Assembly (NCBI GenBank): GCA_963669155.1
Contig: OZ022581.1
Coordinates: 26,068,983 to 26,132,982, forward strand
Direction: 5' to 3'
Source: Arbacia lixula
Lineage: Eukaryota > Echinodermata > Echinoidea > Arbacioida > Arbaciidae
DNA length: 64,000 bases
Positions within the stretch are counted from its first letter, which is position 1; every line of letters begins with the position of its first letter. A program made the position numbers and the translations under genes. This document shows, piece after piece, positions 15,068-28,070 of this stretch. The notes beneath the pieces are model-generated. The model ran no database searches and was not told where the DNA came from. It saw only the letters and a list, made by a program, of their open reading frames with translations.

Positions 15068-17103
15068 TTTACCCTGACGCGTTAAATACGTTTGAATTCA
15101 TACAATTTCTGAATCATGATTTATTTCTCTCCGTCTTTAGGTTTATAATTTTGGCAATGACACATTGCGAGGTAACATCTATTAATCGTGAACAGGAACA
15201 TATTCTGAACCACAATCAGGTACTTCAAGCAAAATTCAAACTAAGACAAAATAAATTTTAACTACAAATTTATTATGATTGATTATTATGACTTGGTCAG
15301 CGCTCTTTAATCCAGATCCGCGTCGAGGGGCTATTTCTCGTGACGTTCCGTTGTCAGGGCTGTTTTGACATTTTCAGCGTGCGCATCCTTGACATGGTTT
15401 CTAGGCGAGCTACGCGTAAGTCAATGACCTCATCACTGCTCGTCGTACATTACCTGTACTGCACTGGCCGGTGACGCGACGGTCGACGCACTGAGTGGCT
15501 ATGGCGCGCCATAGGTACCGAAATTAGGATTTCTGAAAGTTAGGTGAAATTGTGATTCCCGTAGGATATCGTCGTCAAATCGACGCCATCCATTGTAGCC
15601 ATAAAAACTGGCCAATACCTTACTAGGCAGCTTGAAATGCTACATTATAATTATAACCATAATAAAGATTTGCCAACACCACCTGTTGTACATAAGTAAC
15701 ATGGTTAAGACTCTGATAAGGGAAGACCAAAAAAAAAAAAAAAGCAATATGTGACATTTTATTGAAGTAAAGATCTTTACTATTTAAAGTCTACGTCTTA
15801 CCGTTTGCAATAAATTAGGATAGATTATTTACATTCCTTATTGTAATGATGGAAAGGATAATAGTACGGGAAATCAACTTTCAAGCCACACTCTTCTTAC
15901 AAAATCATATGTAATCATGATTACGCGCCTGATAATAGATAAGCTGACAACATAAACCATGATAAAAGACAAAGATCAAGCAACACAAGTTGATATGTAC
16001 GTCAGAGTTGTCTTCAAGCCGCCCCCTTAATTGTTTTGATATTGCTATAAGACAATTTAATGACGTCACCTTGTTGCCTCATTAAGCGTACCCTATCCCC
16101 GTAATGAACAGTGCGTTGGGCCTACTTCAGGTTGAATTTAGACTTTTTCCAGATTGTTGATACAACTGCGCCCCATAGAGAGGTCCACAAAAGTAAAACA
16201 GCCATCGAAAGTGGAGCAGTGACTCCAAATCTATTTCAGTTTACATATCATTTTCATTTTTTTGTGAGTAATGGGATTTCCTCGATCAATAGAAAGAAAG
16301 ATTTACGAACAGTTGCGTGCCCTAACGAGGAACCAGCCGCTGAAGATTGTATTTCTTTCTCTCCACATTGAGGTGGGCGGGAATAAGATAAGACACGTGT
16401 GCAACCCCCCCCCCCCCCCCCCCCCACAGAGACACACACGCCAGTTTATGAAACCGTCATTATAGTACTATATTCAGAGTGAACATTATTCCGATCTAGT
16501 GGTTCACCTTATAACTGTTTCATTGTGAGAAGAGACCAAATGCGATATTTGCTTTAAGTCTGTTTAATGTATTCAGAGCACTTCATCTTCATTTCCATTT
16601 TTAAAAGAAGATGAAATAAAGGCTGTTTTAGCGCACTAGACATGCATGCAGCGATTTTAATGCAAACCGTTCTGTTGGTACAATCGTGGTACAACCGATC
16701 GTAGACGGGGCTTCTGCGTCTGCCTTTGGCGAAATGGGGTAGGATGGGGAAGGGTGAGGTTTGGTGGTTGGTAGGTGAAGGCGAAAGGGAGCTACGATGC
16801 CGACCCACCCAAGATCCCCCCCCTCCCACTCCCCCCCCCCCCCCCACACACACACACACTTACCCCTTCCCTGTCACGCCGCCTTCCCCCTCCCCAGTCC
16901 CCTCGAGCTCCCCAGGGCTGTATTGCAGCTCTTTTCTCCTTCTGAAAACCTTGGTTCTTCTTCGAAGAACTTGTCACCAAACATTGTCTCCAATTCCCGC
17001 GAGAGGTGATCATTTGGTTGTGTTTAGTATTTCTTTTGAGCTGAATTCTATGGGTTTTCACTAAGGAGGATGAGGCAATGTAAGTGTATCAAATCGATAG
17101 TAT
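15067..17103. other. Intergenic sequence; CpG-rich patch and C runs
   Basis: 15,300-15,530 is CpG-rich (many GACG/CGCG words) without a recognisable promoter or gene. C runs of 21 (16,405-16,425) and 15 (16,831-16,845). Frames here are low complexity. Confidence 0.45.
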
Positions 17104-17200
17104 TTTATCTACGTAATCTGTCTATCTATCTATCTATTTATCTATTTCTATATATATTTATTTATACATGTATATCTGTCTATCTTTCTGTCTATTTATC
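17104..17200. repeat. (CTAT)n-type tetranucleotide tract
   Basis: Imperfect CTAT/CTGT/TTAT tetranucleotides such as TCTATCTATCTATCTATT. Confidence 0.85.
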
Positions 17201-17284
17201 CATGTAAACATTTATGTTCGTCTATTCTTCTTCATATACATTTTCTAGACGTGAATGTATGTTCTTATGTGTACATATAAATAA

Positions 17285-17430
17285 TAATACCCAGGATAAC
17301 CTCCTGGGTGAGAACACTGCTCTTCACGAGGGTCCTGCATTATTACCCCAGTCACTGAATCCAAGAATCCTACCAGGTCCATACTTCTCTCCTAGGTACG
17401 GAGCAGCCGTGTGGATTGAGATGTTTTGAG
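17285..17430. mobile_element. SINE body fragment
   Basis: Shares TCCTGCATTATTACCCCAGT and TCTCCTAGGTACGGAGCAGC with 35,590-35,740. The tRNA-like head present there is not seen here. Confidence 0.6.
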
Positions 17431-17435
17431 ACAGA

Positions 17436-18920
17436 CATGCTTTGGGTGGTGTGTGAGGGAGGAGAGAGAAAAGAAAGAAGGGGGGAGAGTCGGGGGGCGA
17501 GGCGACAAGTGCGGGAGAAAAATAAGGCATACACAGTCATGAAGACTCCCAGGCCACATTTCTGGCAATCCCCTGCCAATTTATATCAAGTTCAATTACT
17601 GAGAAAAAACTCTCCTGAGATTTTAAAACTTCACATTTCAGGCAGGTTTGAACAACTGGAATAATTGGTGTTGAAATGAACGATCACCCTGGTCGAACAT
17701 GACAAGACACATACCCCCCGAACACGCGAGGTTGTCGGCACTCTCTGCTCTGAGTGAGTAGGCTAACTTCCAGGCATTTAGGCATTTCTAATTCCAGACT
17801 GAAATTAGAGTCTATTTGCGGGAGTCTAGTCCTCATAAGACCAGTCTCTTATTCATTCTCCTCTTTTTTTTTCAGTCCGTCCGGAGAAGATATCGAGGAT
17901 GATAAGTCTACTGTAACCAGACCCCTTTATTGAATAGTTTAGATAAAACACGCACAGCAGCCTGGAAGCTAGACTATTTACAATATATACGATTTGAAAA
18001 GCTCATTCGTAACTTACATAGTGAATTACTGATGTGTATCACAAAATATAGATAATGTATTAATAATGGTCGTCCTAATTTCTTCACAGGAAGCTTGGGT
18101 TTTTTTTTCTGAGATCATAATTTATCTTAAAGTTAACAGACACAATCAGTGGATAATTTACTTGGCAGTCCGATTTCATAAATATGTATTAACGTCACAT
18201 TGATAATTATGATGTCCCTTTGTTGTGATCGTGTGTTTAATTTGATATGGTTTGTTTGTACTGTTTATCATTCTAGGGAATTTCACCTCAATCTTTCTTA
18301 ATTTTCTTCCAATATTTGCTCAATTGGTCTTTGATCTGTAAATACAAAAACAACTCTTTGTCATTCATTTCCTATGTACCCAAAAATGTATGAATAATTT
18401 TCTTTCACGATGTAAGCAGAAACAACAATTGGTATGAATGCTCGTGAAGGAAAGCAATGTGACGAAATTGACAAATTAACTATATAGTGTGTAGAGGTTT
18501 CTCTGGCGCGCTAACATTTGACCAACACAGTACTAAACCATTAAAAGCTCATTGATTTTTTTTACAATTAATCAACCTTTGTTCCTGAGAGATTTAAAGA
18601 GCTCGTTTAGGCATGCTGTCGGTTCGAGTTCGCAAATGAACTAAATCTTGAACTAATTATAGGCAACTGGGTCCTGACGGAGTGGGAGTAAATTGCAGAA
18701 GACTTATTGTGCTTTGCACGTTGACCGGGCTAAGTTGGATCAGATGGAGTGAATATAGGTATGATGACTAGCTTGGAATAACAACCACGAGATTTATATG
18801 TTTTCCTTTCGCCAAGTCTTTCCTTCTTAAAGGGGAGTGAAACCGGAATAATAGGTCGATTTTGTAAAAACTCAACAGCAGGGAGTGTACGGTCAAAATA
18901 CTCACATGCCACGTAAAAAG
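17436..18920. other. Intergenic sequence with a fold-back repeat fragment
   Basis: About 17,790-17,985 belongs to a dispersed family ending CAGCCTGGAAGCTAGACTATT-like sequence; related ends occur near 27,000, 42,515, 45,160 and 50,665. No gene recognised. Confidence 0.45.
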
Positions 18921-19380
18921 TTAAAGAGAATATCCACCCTGATTTTAATGAAAGCAAAAATATTAATGAAGGATTGACGGAAATCCGTAATTATATAAAA
19001 CAGTTAGGTGTTTTTAAGCTAAGACTGTGTTACGTCACGTACGAGATGCTCTCAAATAATATGTTGTGTACTCTTTTTTTTTTCTCAAAACGCCATTATA
19101 CCATTTAGCTGTGCATTTGAAATGTCATTCAACACATGTTTTTACACACATATCTCTTTGAAAAAGATTTATTCCTTCATTAAAAAAAAAAGTGGTATTT
19201 ATGGGGAAAAAACACAATATACGGAAGGTCATCTCGCACGTGACGTCACAACATCAAATCTTTAAAACTTTCTCATCCTTTGACGGGTTTTTTGTCAAAC
19301 TTTTACCAATACATGTATGTCGCTGTTATGTTCTTGGTTTTATTAGAACCGCCTTAAGTTTAGGATGGACTTTCCTTTTG
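18921..19380. mobile_element. CRE-bearing inverted-repeat MITE, copy 2
   Basis: Left end TTAAAGAGAATATCCACCCT; right end TAGGATGGACTTTCC. Arms carry TTACGTCACGTAC and CACGTGACGTCAC. The right TTAA flank is no longer intact. Confidence 0.82.
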
Positions 19381-22259
19381 AGGTTACACACGCCAATAAA
19401 ATTGTGATTTCTTAGGAATTCGGCACATTCAGAATAAAAAATAGAAACACATTTCTAATTCTTGACACTTCTTGTTATCGGTCTAATATTGTTTCCATGT
19501 CATTCCCAGTTGTTCTTGTATCCACACATTCTCTCGTCTGTCTTCCCATATGTCTGTCGATCAGTATGACTGTATGTTCATGTTTGCCCCCCCCCCCCTC
19601 TCTCTCTCTTGCTCACTCTCTCTCTCTCTCACTGTCTGATTGTCTGTCTGTCTCTTTTTAATTTGCTATCTCTCTCCGCATCTTTCCATCGTACATATTC
19701 TTCAAGTAAAAACAAGTTATGGCTGCTCCTTGCCTAATTCGAATAGATCAACAAATACAGCAACACTAATCTGTAAAATCCAATTCTATAAAGTGTTTTT
19801 ATATCTGAAGGAAATAATCTGTGTCAATTTGATTTTTCATGTTGATGCGGGCTCCTTTAGCCTAGATATGACACCCTGTTTCTTTGGTCTCATTCTAACA
19901 CCCTCTTACCCCCTCCGTGATGATTTTTGTCGTATATGTCATCTTTCCTGACGCAATATGAGAGAAGAAAATGTTGATATCAATGGAAATCGATTTCGCG
20001 AATTACTTCTGGCTTCCGTTCGACAGTGCTACAGTCGCTCGATTGCTAGATACCTAGCTTTGCTACAAGGCGGTGGAATATGAGGACGCTCTGCATGCAT
20101 GGACACAGATAAAGCACTGCTTTTACAACTAAGTGTGGAAACATAGACCAAGCATCTCCTTTCAAACTCTTTCCTCTTATGGAAGCCGGAGAGAGCGTGC
20201 TAGCTTAAAGACAGAGTGTCCTTTTAACAGGTCACAACAAAATAAAAATGAGTAAAAACCAAGGAAATGGAAGAAGGTAGTGTTTCAGAACTTCCCTCCG
20301 AACAACAGAACTGAAACCTGACTCCAAATAATATTGTAGCGATCAGTAGATTCTGAGGAGGTTTTGCGCGGGTCGTCCGAAACCTATAGTCTAGAGACCG
20401 GAGACCGCTGTGCGCTATGATCCGCACCAATCCGCTCCCCAGTGCATGCGTTCAATCATTGGAGCAGTGACTGCATCGCGCGCTGATAGGGACAATACGA
20501 TTATGAATGTAGACCATGGCATGATGGTCGGTGCGTTTCAAACGTGAACAAGGATAGTTGTTCACTTTTTCCTGAAAATGTCCGTGAAACTATGACTGTG
20601 AGATTTCATACACGTTATTGTTAGTTCCTGACGAGTTTCATGACTCTTGCAAAAGGGAGACGTTGTCTTTAAATGTCCAGACTTAGAATAGTTGTGGTTG
20701 AATCAGTGCATCGCGTATATTTCATGACAAGAAGCAGACTACACAATCAAGAACAATGGTTAGAATGTGCAGATGAGACCAAGGATGTAAGAAGCGTTGC
20801 ACTCCGCTCCATACATCCTTGACGAGACCTAGGCGTGGGCCTCCCTCAGCGGTGATTTTCACATTTCACATAGTGTTTCCTCGCCCAACTATCACAAATT
20901 CGTGATTCATTGTAATACAATTGATAAAAATTAGGACATAATGTGAGCAAAAAGTTAGAAAGACACATCAGCATGTACATCATGATGGGGCCATGTCTGG
21001 AACACTGAAAGCGAACAATACATTTTGGATGCATCTTGGATGCTCAATATGCAAAGGTAGAGTGGGCGTTTAAAACGTTCATACAAAATGCTCATCCAAA
21101 ACATAGTTCACAGGGCACTTCTCACGCTTTTTCGGGCCAAAGGGCTCTTTAAACTCGTTTAGTTTAAAACAGGATTGCGTCCATGCAATCTTTCTCGTCT
21201 CAATCGCCTATTTATGGCGTCAGATATGGCGTCATACAAACGTTCTTTTAAGTGACGCTGTGTTTATGCTAATCATGATCTTTAGGTTTAATAGTTTATA
21301 TTTTATTCAAAATCGTAGCCGAATCAATTCTCATTGACGTCTGCTTTTCCTAAAGAATTCAAATAAGATGTTAGATCCAAGTAGCTTTTGCAGAAGCGCC
21401 TCAGAAAATAAAAGATTCCACAGCCAATGCTATCTTTAATATTAAACTATGCTAGTCCTCCGGTACATTCCCCCATCCCCTTCCACCCTCCCCCCCCCCC
21501 CTATTTCTCTATTCCCCTCCCCCATCTACCCTACCCTCTCTACCTCTATTTCTCTCTCTCTCTTCCCTTCCCCTCTTCCCCTTCTCCCCCACCCCCCCCC
21601 TCTCTCTCTCTGTCTCACCTCTTCCCCTCATGCCACATTTCCCTTTAACCCTCTCAACCTTTTCCTGTAGTCAGTTTATGCGTAGCTCCGCCATCCCCCC
21701 TCGCCCGTCCTCCATAAGTTCAATGGATGCATCACTCACTGTCTATTTGGCCACCGTCTGGTGCAATGTTAACCCGGGCAGGCAGGTCTTGCCAAGCAAA
21801 ATGTTGTCTGATCAGTCAACGACAAGGACAACCAGGGCAGCTTATAAACTCAAACATAATCTCGAGTTACACAGGATTGGGCTGTGTGTGTGTGTGTGTG
21901 TGTGTGTGGGGGGGGGGGGGGGTGGGGGGGGGGGAGGGCGCACCCACCGTCTCTCGTTTGTGCCTCTAGCTTCTATCAGGTACGACACCCCTCCAACTAA
22001 TATCATGGTGGTCATACCATAGGGGCTCATGCTGACTAATACAGTATTGGGTGGGTGTGTGTGTGCCCCTGTGTTCGACCCCACTCCCTGACTACCATCA
22101 TGATATTCAAACCATAAAGGCACATGGTGAATGCTAGTCACAAATTGTTATAAAAGTACGTTCAAATGGAACCGGCTTGCCGCTGTTGCTTGTCACAACC
22201 ATGATACCAGGGCCATACATGGGGTTTCTTAACTTTGTCTCTTAGCGGCCATTTTGGCA
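19381..22259. other. Intergenic sequence; pyrimidine and G tracts
   Basis: 21,465-21,620 is C/T-rich; (TG)n followed by G runs at 21,883-21,934. CT tract near 19,590-19,650. Frames here are low complexity. No gene recognised. Confidence 0.45.
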
Positions 22260-22742
22260 TTAAAGGGAAAGTTCACCCTGAAATTATTTTGGTTTCAATA
22301 AAAAGAGATACATGAAAGAAACATATAAGTGGAGCTTTGGTGAAAATCGGTCAAAGGAAAAGAAAGTTATGATCATTTAAAGTTTTGATTTTGTGACGTC
22401 ACAGGCGACGTGCTCTCCCATATGTTGTTAAAAAAATGTGAATTTTCTAAAAAAAGATATGCACCCTTTTACTTATGCATTTGATTCATCATTATAAATA
22501 CGTATTTACACACATACGAAAAAATTATTCCGTTCTCAAAAAAGAAGAAGGAATAATGGCAATATTTTGTACACAACATATGGGAGAGCACCTCGCATAT
22601 GACGTCACAGAATCAAAACTTTAAAATCAAATAACTTTCTTTTTCCTTTGACTGATATTCGTCAAATCTTCACGCGCATGTTTCTTTCATGTATCTCCTT
22701 TTATTGAAACCAAACTAATTTCAGGGTCCACCATCTCTTTAA
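22260..22742. mobile_element. CRE-bearing inverted-repeat MITE, copy 3 (best preserved)
   Basis: 483 bp including TTAA at both ends. Left arm AGGGAAAGTTCACCCTGAAA, right arm complement TTTCAGGGTCCACC...TCT before TTAA. The arms are complementary over roughly 200 bases each, with TGTGACGTCACAG on the left and ATGACGTCACAG on the right, and with AACATATGGGAGAGCAC opposing GTGCTCTCCCATATGTT near the loop. No open frame. Confidence 0.93.
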
Positions 22743-23779
22743 CCTCTCCTCTTAGTAGACATTATGGCAATAAGATGAATCTGAGTATTTCATATTTCCG
22801 CTACATTTTAGAATCACTGTAACCTTGGCCTAGTATCTTATAAGAAGTTGCGATTGATGTGTATAGGTCGATCGCAAGCCCAATCCGCTATCTGTATTGG
22901 ACAGAGTTATGATTGACATAAATCGCAAACCAAATTGCGACTAAAACAAGGCCCTGATTTGTTTTTGGTAATTGGTTATCGGTTATTGATTTAATGAAAC
23001 AATTATTAAAAGGCCATGGATGTGAACGTAACATGGAAAAATGATGACCCAAATTGGCGGAGTGTTGAAAAGAACTCAATACCCACAAGTTAGAGTGACG
23101 CATTAATTCTCAACAGCTTTGTACATGGGTTCATGAGCAAGTCATGCATCAAAACCATTTTGATATCTAAGTCCACTCTCACATTCATTACCAATGATTA
23201 TGTCCACTGAGAATACGTGAAAAACTGATGAAAAAGAGAGCTGCAGCGAATGATTTTGGTTTCTCGGCCTGACCTCCGCTTCTGGTCAATCGGTCAGAAT
23301 TTCCGTTTGCGCGACAGTTAATTTCAGCGGATCTCGTTATATTATATAGACTTACTCGAGTCCACACAACACAATTAACTTCGCCAATTCTCATTGCACA
23401 ATCTCTTTTGAAAAGCACTATAGTGCAATTATTCCGACGATTGAAACAGACAGGATGAATAAATTTAGAGAGGTTCTCATCATTCTTACGGACGTCTACT
23501 TCAAAATTGAATTAAGCGTTTGACTGGCTTGCTTTAAAACAACCATTCATGGCCCAACTTTTAAGAATTTCATCTCCAAGATAGAAGAAAGATGGAGAAG
23601 GAAATCGCAAGAGCCAGCGATGACCACCGGATAATGGAGATTTCTCAGTACCTCTCGAAGTATAGTCATTTTTTTTTTTTATCACTCATACCCAGCAACG
23701 CAATGCATTTTGTGATGGCTGGGCAAAGTTCTATATCACGGCCGGGATATATCCAGACCAACTAGCTCATGGCTACATT
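22743..23779. other. Intergenic sequence
   Basis: No feature recognised. Confidence 0.45.
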
Positions 23780-23975
23780 CGTACACAGTGTATACATTTT
23801 TATGCCTATATTATACAAGTAACCTATGTGCTGCTATGACTTGGTAAACCTATTAACCATGTTAACGAGGTGGGGCGAAATGACCCTTATCCAAGGCTTT
23901 ATCCGAGGATAATGGTCATTTCGACCCCACCGAGGTACGATATATAGGCATAACAAAATGGGTACACTGTACGAT
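23780..23975. mobile_element. Nested fold-back repeat
   Basis: Outer arms ACAGTGTATACATTTTTATG / CATAACAAAATGGGTACACTGT and inner arms GAGGTGGGGCGAAATGACC / GGTCATTTCGACCCCACC around 23,905. About 195 bp. Architecture resembles the hairpin of the 550-bp repeat but the sequence differs. Confidence 0.75.
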
Positions 23976-24230
23976 TTATGGATATAGGCCTACAGTAAAC
24001 CTGTACAGAAAGACCAGCAAATGGAGACAACAAATGTGGTCTTTATTAGGAGGTATTCGTGATATACGTGTCACTTTAATACAGGTTCAATGAGAAACAT
24101 TGTTTAATGAAAATCGCGGGTTTTTTTTTTATAAACAGGTGATCGCTAAAGCTGGTTCACTGTACGATACACTTATCGATACCTAGCAATATAATGCTGT
24201 GTTGTACATGGAGAGATTCATTAAAAGGGG

Positions 24231-24719
24231 AAGTCCACCCTAAATTAAAGTTGGTTTTGATAAAAGAAGAAACGTGAACAAGAAATATTTGTGAAGGCTT
24301 CATGAAAATCTGTGAGTGATAAGAAAGTCATGATTTGTGTAAGTTTTGATTTTTTTTGACGTAACGTGTGAGTTCCTTCACATTTTGTTAATAATTTTTG
24401 TGAAAATGTCCATTTCTCAAAAGGATAAATACCCCTTTACCTCTGCATTTAATATATTATTGGACATGTGTTCTTATACACATACGTCTGTGAAAAAGAT
24501 ATATTCTTTCATTAAAAAAAAAAAGACAGAGCAACTTAAGGAAGCATACAGCATATAGCATTACGGTAGAGCGACTCGCACGTGAAGTCACAAAAAAAAC
24601 TTTCAAACGTCATAACTTTCTTATCCTTTAATAGATTTTCGTCAAACCTTCACCAAACACCAATTCTTTCACGTTTCTGCTTTGATTAAAATCAAATTGA
24701 TCTCAGGGTTCACTTTTAA
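24231..24719. mobile_element. CRE-bearing inverted-repeat MITE, copy 4
   Basis: TTAA at both ends, left end AAGGGGAAGTCCACCCTAAA, right end TCTCAGGGTTCACTT. The CRE-like sites are decayed (TTGACGTAACG and GTGAAGTCAC). Confidence 0.85.
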
Positions 24720-25442
24720 AACCATGACAATGTGCGCTCTTCAATGTCATAAGTTGCAAGTGATGGCAACTTCCACAGAATCGGCCAATGAACTCAGAGC
24801 ATCGTTATAATGCCAGGGAATCATGGAGGTAATTAACCAGAAGTACTAAATTGCTTAATGGAAGGAGGTGGGGAGCTGCAGGGGGGAAGGGGGGGGGGGG
24901 GGGCTAACAACCACCACCGGCCACCACACGCTGAAAACTCAATTACACCACTCCAACGCCAGTGCTTAACATTGCCCAAAATCAGTCAGTATCATCAATC
25001 ACAGGGGGTGTATATCGACATTACTGCTGTGTCTGCAAATGTCAGAATGCTTGTGTTGGGGACCCCATTGCCTGTCTGCATGCATACCGTTTTTAACCTA
25101 TTGGGTACAGTCGGTTGGGCGAAACGAAAAGATGCCCACGTGACAGGTGGGCATCATTTTGCCAAATGATTCATCATCAGTACCGAGTAAAGATTCACCA
25201 GAATAAGGGCAACTGGAGTTGCCATTGTGCTGCTCGGATACATACAGTGTAACAGCCTTCTGTTGGAAAACAGGAAGGTCCCTGGTTTTGCTAAAGGTAC
25301 GTTCATACGAAAATCAAGGTTGTTACTACCGCTTTCTGCCTGCTCTACGGCCGTTCACTGGCTTTCTCGCCTCTTGCGGACGGATGAATCTCATTGGCTA
25401 TTCATGCATTGCGAGGCGAATGATTTTTATTGTATTTATGCT
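24720..25442. other. Intergenic sequence with a 16-base G run
   Basis: G run at 24,888-24,903. Overlapping short frames without motifs. No gene recognised. Confidence 0.45.
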
Positions 25443-26051
25443 ATTTAATAATAATAATAATACATAGAATTTATATAGCGCACTTTCCATCTTAACTAGA
25501 TGCTCAAGGCGCTTCAGAGCAAATTAAAGTGAGAGAAAAAAAAATACAGTACAGGTATGAACTTGTATGTCAAAAAGCACCATTATACAGGTATGTTTTT
25601 AGGTTGCCCTTGAAGGTGGTCACTGACGTCAGGGTTTTCAAACTCTGTGGAAGAGAATTCCACAGAGTTGGCCCTGCATGAGCAAAGGCCCGTTCTCGCC
25701 ACGATCTCTTTGAAACCGGAACTTGCAAAAGACCGGATGTGGAGGATCTTAAGGTTCGTGATGATTGTAACTGAGGGAAGTTCCGTTAACAATATGAAAG
25801 ACTAAAAGAAGTATTTTAAAGGCAAGGCGTTCCCTCAGGGGCAACCAATGAAGACTTTTCAAGACAGGGGTGATGTGACTGCGCCTGTCGGTTAAAGTTA
25901 CAATGCGAGCAGCTGCATTTTGTAACTTCGGCAGTTTCCCAATTTGAGAGTCTGGTAAGTTGTATAGGAGGCCATTACCAAAATCAAGCCGCGACGAAAT
26001 GAGTGAATGTACTAGTTTCTCTGTTGCAGAGCGAGTGAGATACTTTCTCAA
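25443..26051 (-). mobile_element. LINE 3' end (CR1/L2-type), reverse transcriptase C-terminus
   Basis: On the minus strand a frame (26,051-25,749) reads SATEKLVHSLISSRLDFGNG, NAAARIVTL and VLKSLHWLPLRERLAFKILL, the familiar C-terminal part of non-LTR retrotransposon ORF2. It is followed by a 3' UTR ending AGTGCGCTATATAAATTCTA and an (ATT)n tail at 25,449-25,465, as in CR1/L2-like elements. The rest of the element is absent: 5' truncation is normal for LINEs. Non-functional. Confidence 0.88.
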
Positions 26052-26144
26052 TCACTTAATCATTCATTAGTATTTTGTACCCAGGGTAGCCCTTCAGTGG
26101 TTAAACTCTGTTGTACCAGGGGACCCTGCTTTGACATTTTGACA

Positions 26145-26676
26145 TTTAAAGATTGTCCGTCCCTTTTGCAAGCTTAAAATTTGAAATCGTCTATCACGAT
26201 CGTAAATTGAAGAAAGTGTGATTCAAGACCATTTCTAAGAATATAGCATGTTGAAGCTTTTTGTATATGTAAAAAATTTCAGCCGTTAAATTTCAAACCG
26301 ACTTTTTTCGTACCACGAAAAAGGTATTAGTCTTTGTTACAGTATCTATGTGGTTATTATGCGTGTGTGAAATCCTAATTTTATGAGTAACTACCAAACT
26401 TTGGAGATGATTCCTTCCATAGAACATTTTTTTCTTCATAATGCGTTTTATAATTTAATAAACAGATTAATCGATAAAGCAGATATTTCAACACAAACTG
26501 CCAAGAGCCTGAGGTAAAGACTATTAATCAGACGTTGTTTACGTGCATTATTTGAATTTTACACTACGTACCAGTTTCAAATTGTGAATATAGAGCTTGC
26601 TAACACTTCTCTATATGTTTTGCCAATGTTTCGATGGTTTTGTGGTGATCTGAAAAAGGGACTGGCTGTCTTTAAA
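26145..26676. mobile_element. Inverted-repeat element with TTTAAAGA termini
   Basis: Left TTTAAAGATTGTCCGTCCCT, right complement AGGGACTGGCTGTCTTTAAA; about 530 bp, no open frame. A sequence like its right flank (AAAGACAGNGTGTCC) also occurs near 20,207. Confidence 0.6.
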
Positions 26677-27697
26677 GACAGGGTGTCCTATTTGCAAAAA
26701 TATTGAAAGTCGGCATGAATCAGCTGTATCCTGCAAAAGAGACACAACATGGTTTAAACGAAAGATAAATAAGCAAGGCGGCTGGTGGATATCAGTGCAT
26801 ATTAGGTCCTATTTGCCGGTTGAACTTTAAAAGGTCAAGTACGAGAAATCATTAAAAAAAACACGTTTATACCTGCGATACTTAGACGCCGTATTGGATG
26901 CTTGTGAGCGACAGTATTGATAAACACAGGCGTCAAACATTACCCATTAAGGCTTATGTTAAAGATTGATAAGAACTCTACTAGATCGTAGCCTGGTTCC
27001 CAGGCTGCTAGACATTTATAATCCACGTTTGACAGTCACGTGTATAGCATGGATAACAAACGGGTCTGGCTGAAGTAGAAAATGGACATTGTCGAGTCGA
27101 CCCCTGTTTGCGGATCTGATGTTGTGAATCTTGATTCCCTAACTGTTTGGTACGTCAACCCATCCGCGGATGTATCTCTCATCAGATCAGGCTATCGGTA
27201 ACCAGACAGGATTTGAACGTAAGAGATGTATCAAGTGACGGCGGCGCAATCGTCTGTCACGTGAGCCGTAACCTGAGATCATGACGCGCCTGCGGGCGAG
27301 TGGGCGGGGCCTGGAGGTTTGCAGATACGCCCACTTTCCGAGGAGCTAAACTTAGCTTTTTCATTCAGGTGCTGTGGCTGGTCTGTTCTCCATGCCTTCT
27401 GCCTTTGTTTGACCTTTAATTTCTTTCCGTTCTCCTCCTAATGTTTATCGTTCTCTTTCCTTCTTGCTTTTATACTTTCTGTTCTTTCTCTCGTTCTTCT
27501 GTTTGTCGTTATTCTTGCTCATTTCTTCTTCTTCATAAGTGACTTATTTCTATTCTGATGTAATTCGTAAAGCTATTTTGTGTATGTTCGTGTTGATATG
27601 ATTTATTCACGTAAGGGGCAAAAGGGCCTAAATACATCCAAACAAAGAGAGACACTTACGAAACATGAAGAAGGGGGAGGGAAAATAAAGAGTAGAT
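26677..27697. other. Intergenic sequence with a GC-box patch
   Basis: 27,235-27,345 is CpG-rich and contains GTGGGCGGGGCCTGG, a GC-box-like site. The region after it is T/C-rich. No associated gene is visible. Confidence 0.35.
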
Positions 27698-28070
27698 TTA
27701 AAGGGCATATACTGTACTGGGAAGGCAAAAAAGCCTTCAAAATGTAATTGTTAGCAATCTTCTTGCCAATGGTCTTAAATTCATGTATTGTCTATTTTAG
27801 AAGCTTGCTCAAAGTTATTCGCCCTCAAATGATCCACTCATGAAGTAATTAATGATTAATGATTAAATCCTCAAAATGTTCGGCCCGAACATTTTGAGGA
27901 TTTGTGATTTAATCATTCATTACTCCAAATGTAGATCATTCTAAGACAAACAACTTTCAGCAAGCTTCTAAAATAGACAATACATGAATTTAAGACCATT
28001 GGCAAGAAGATTGCTAACAATTACATTTTGAAGGCTTTTTTGCCTTCCCAGTACAGTATATGCCCTTTAA
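27698..28070. mobile_element. Near-perfect 373-bp palindromic element
   Basis: Begins TTTAAAGGGCATATACTGTA and ends with the complement TACAGTATATGCCCTTTAA. The arms run to the centre at about 27,885 (GTTCGGCCCGAAC), differing by a few substitutions and small indels. Core end TTAA on both sides as in the CRE-bearing elements. No open frame. Confidence 0.95.

Noticed and set aside
25749..26051. Possible host gene with a LHWLPLRERLAFKILL motif
   Set aside because: The motif is typical of LINE ORF2 C-termini, and the LINE 3' UTR and (ATT)n tail follow directly.
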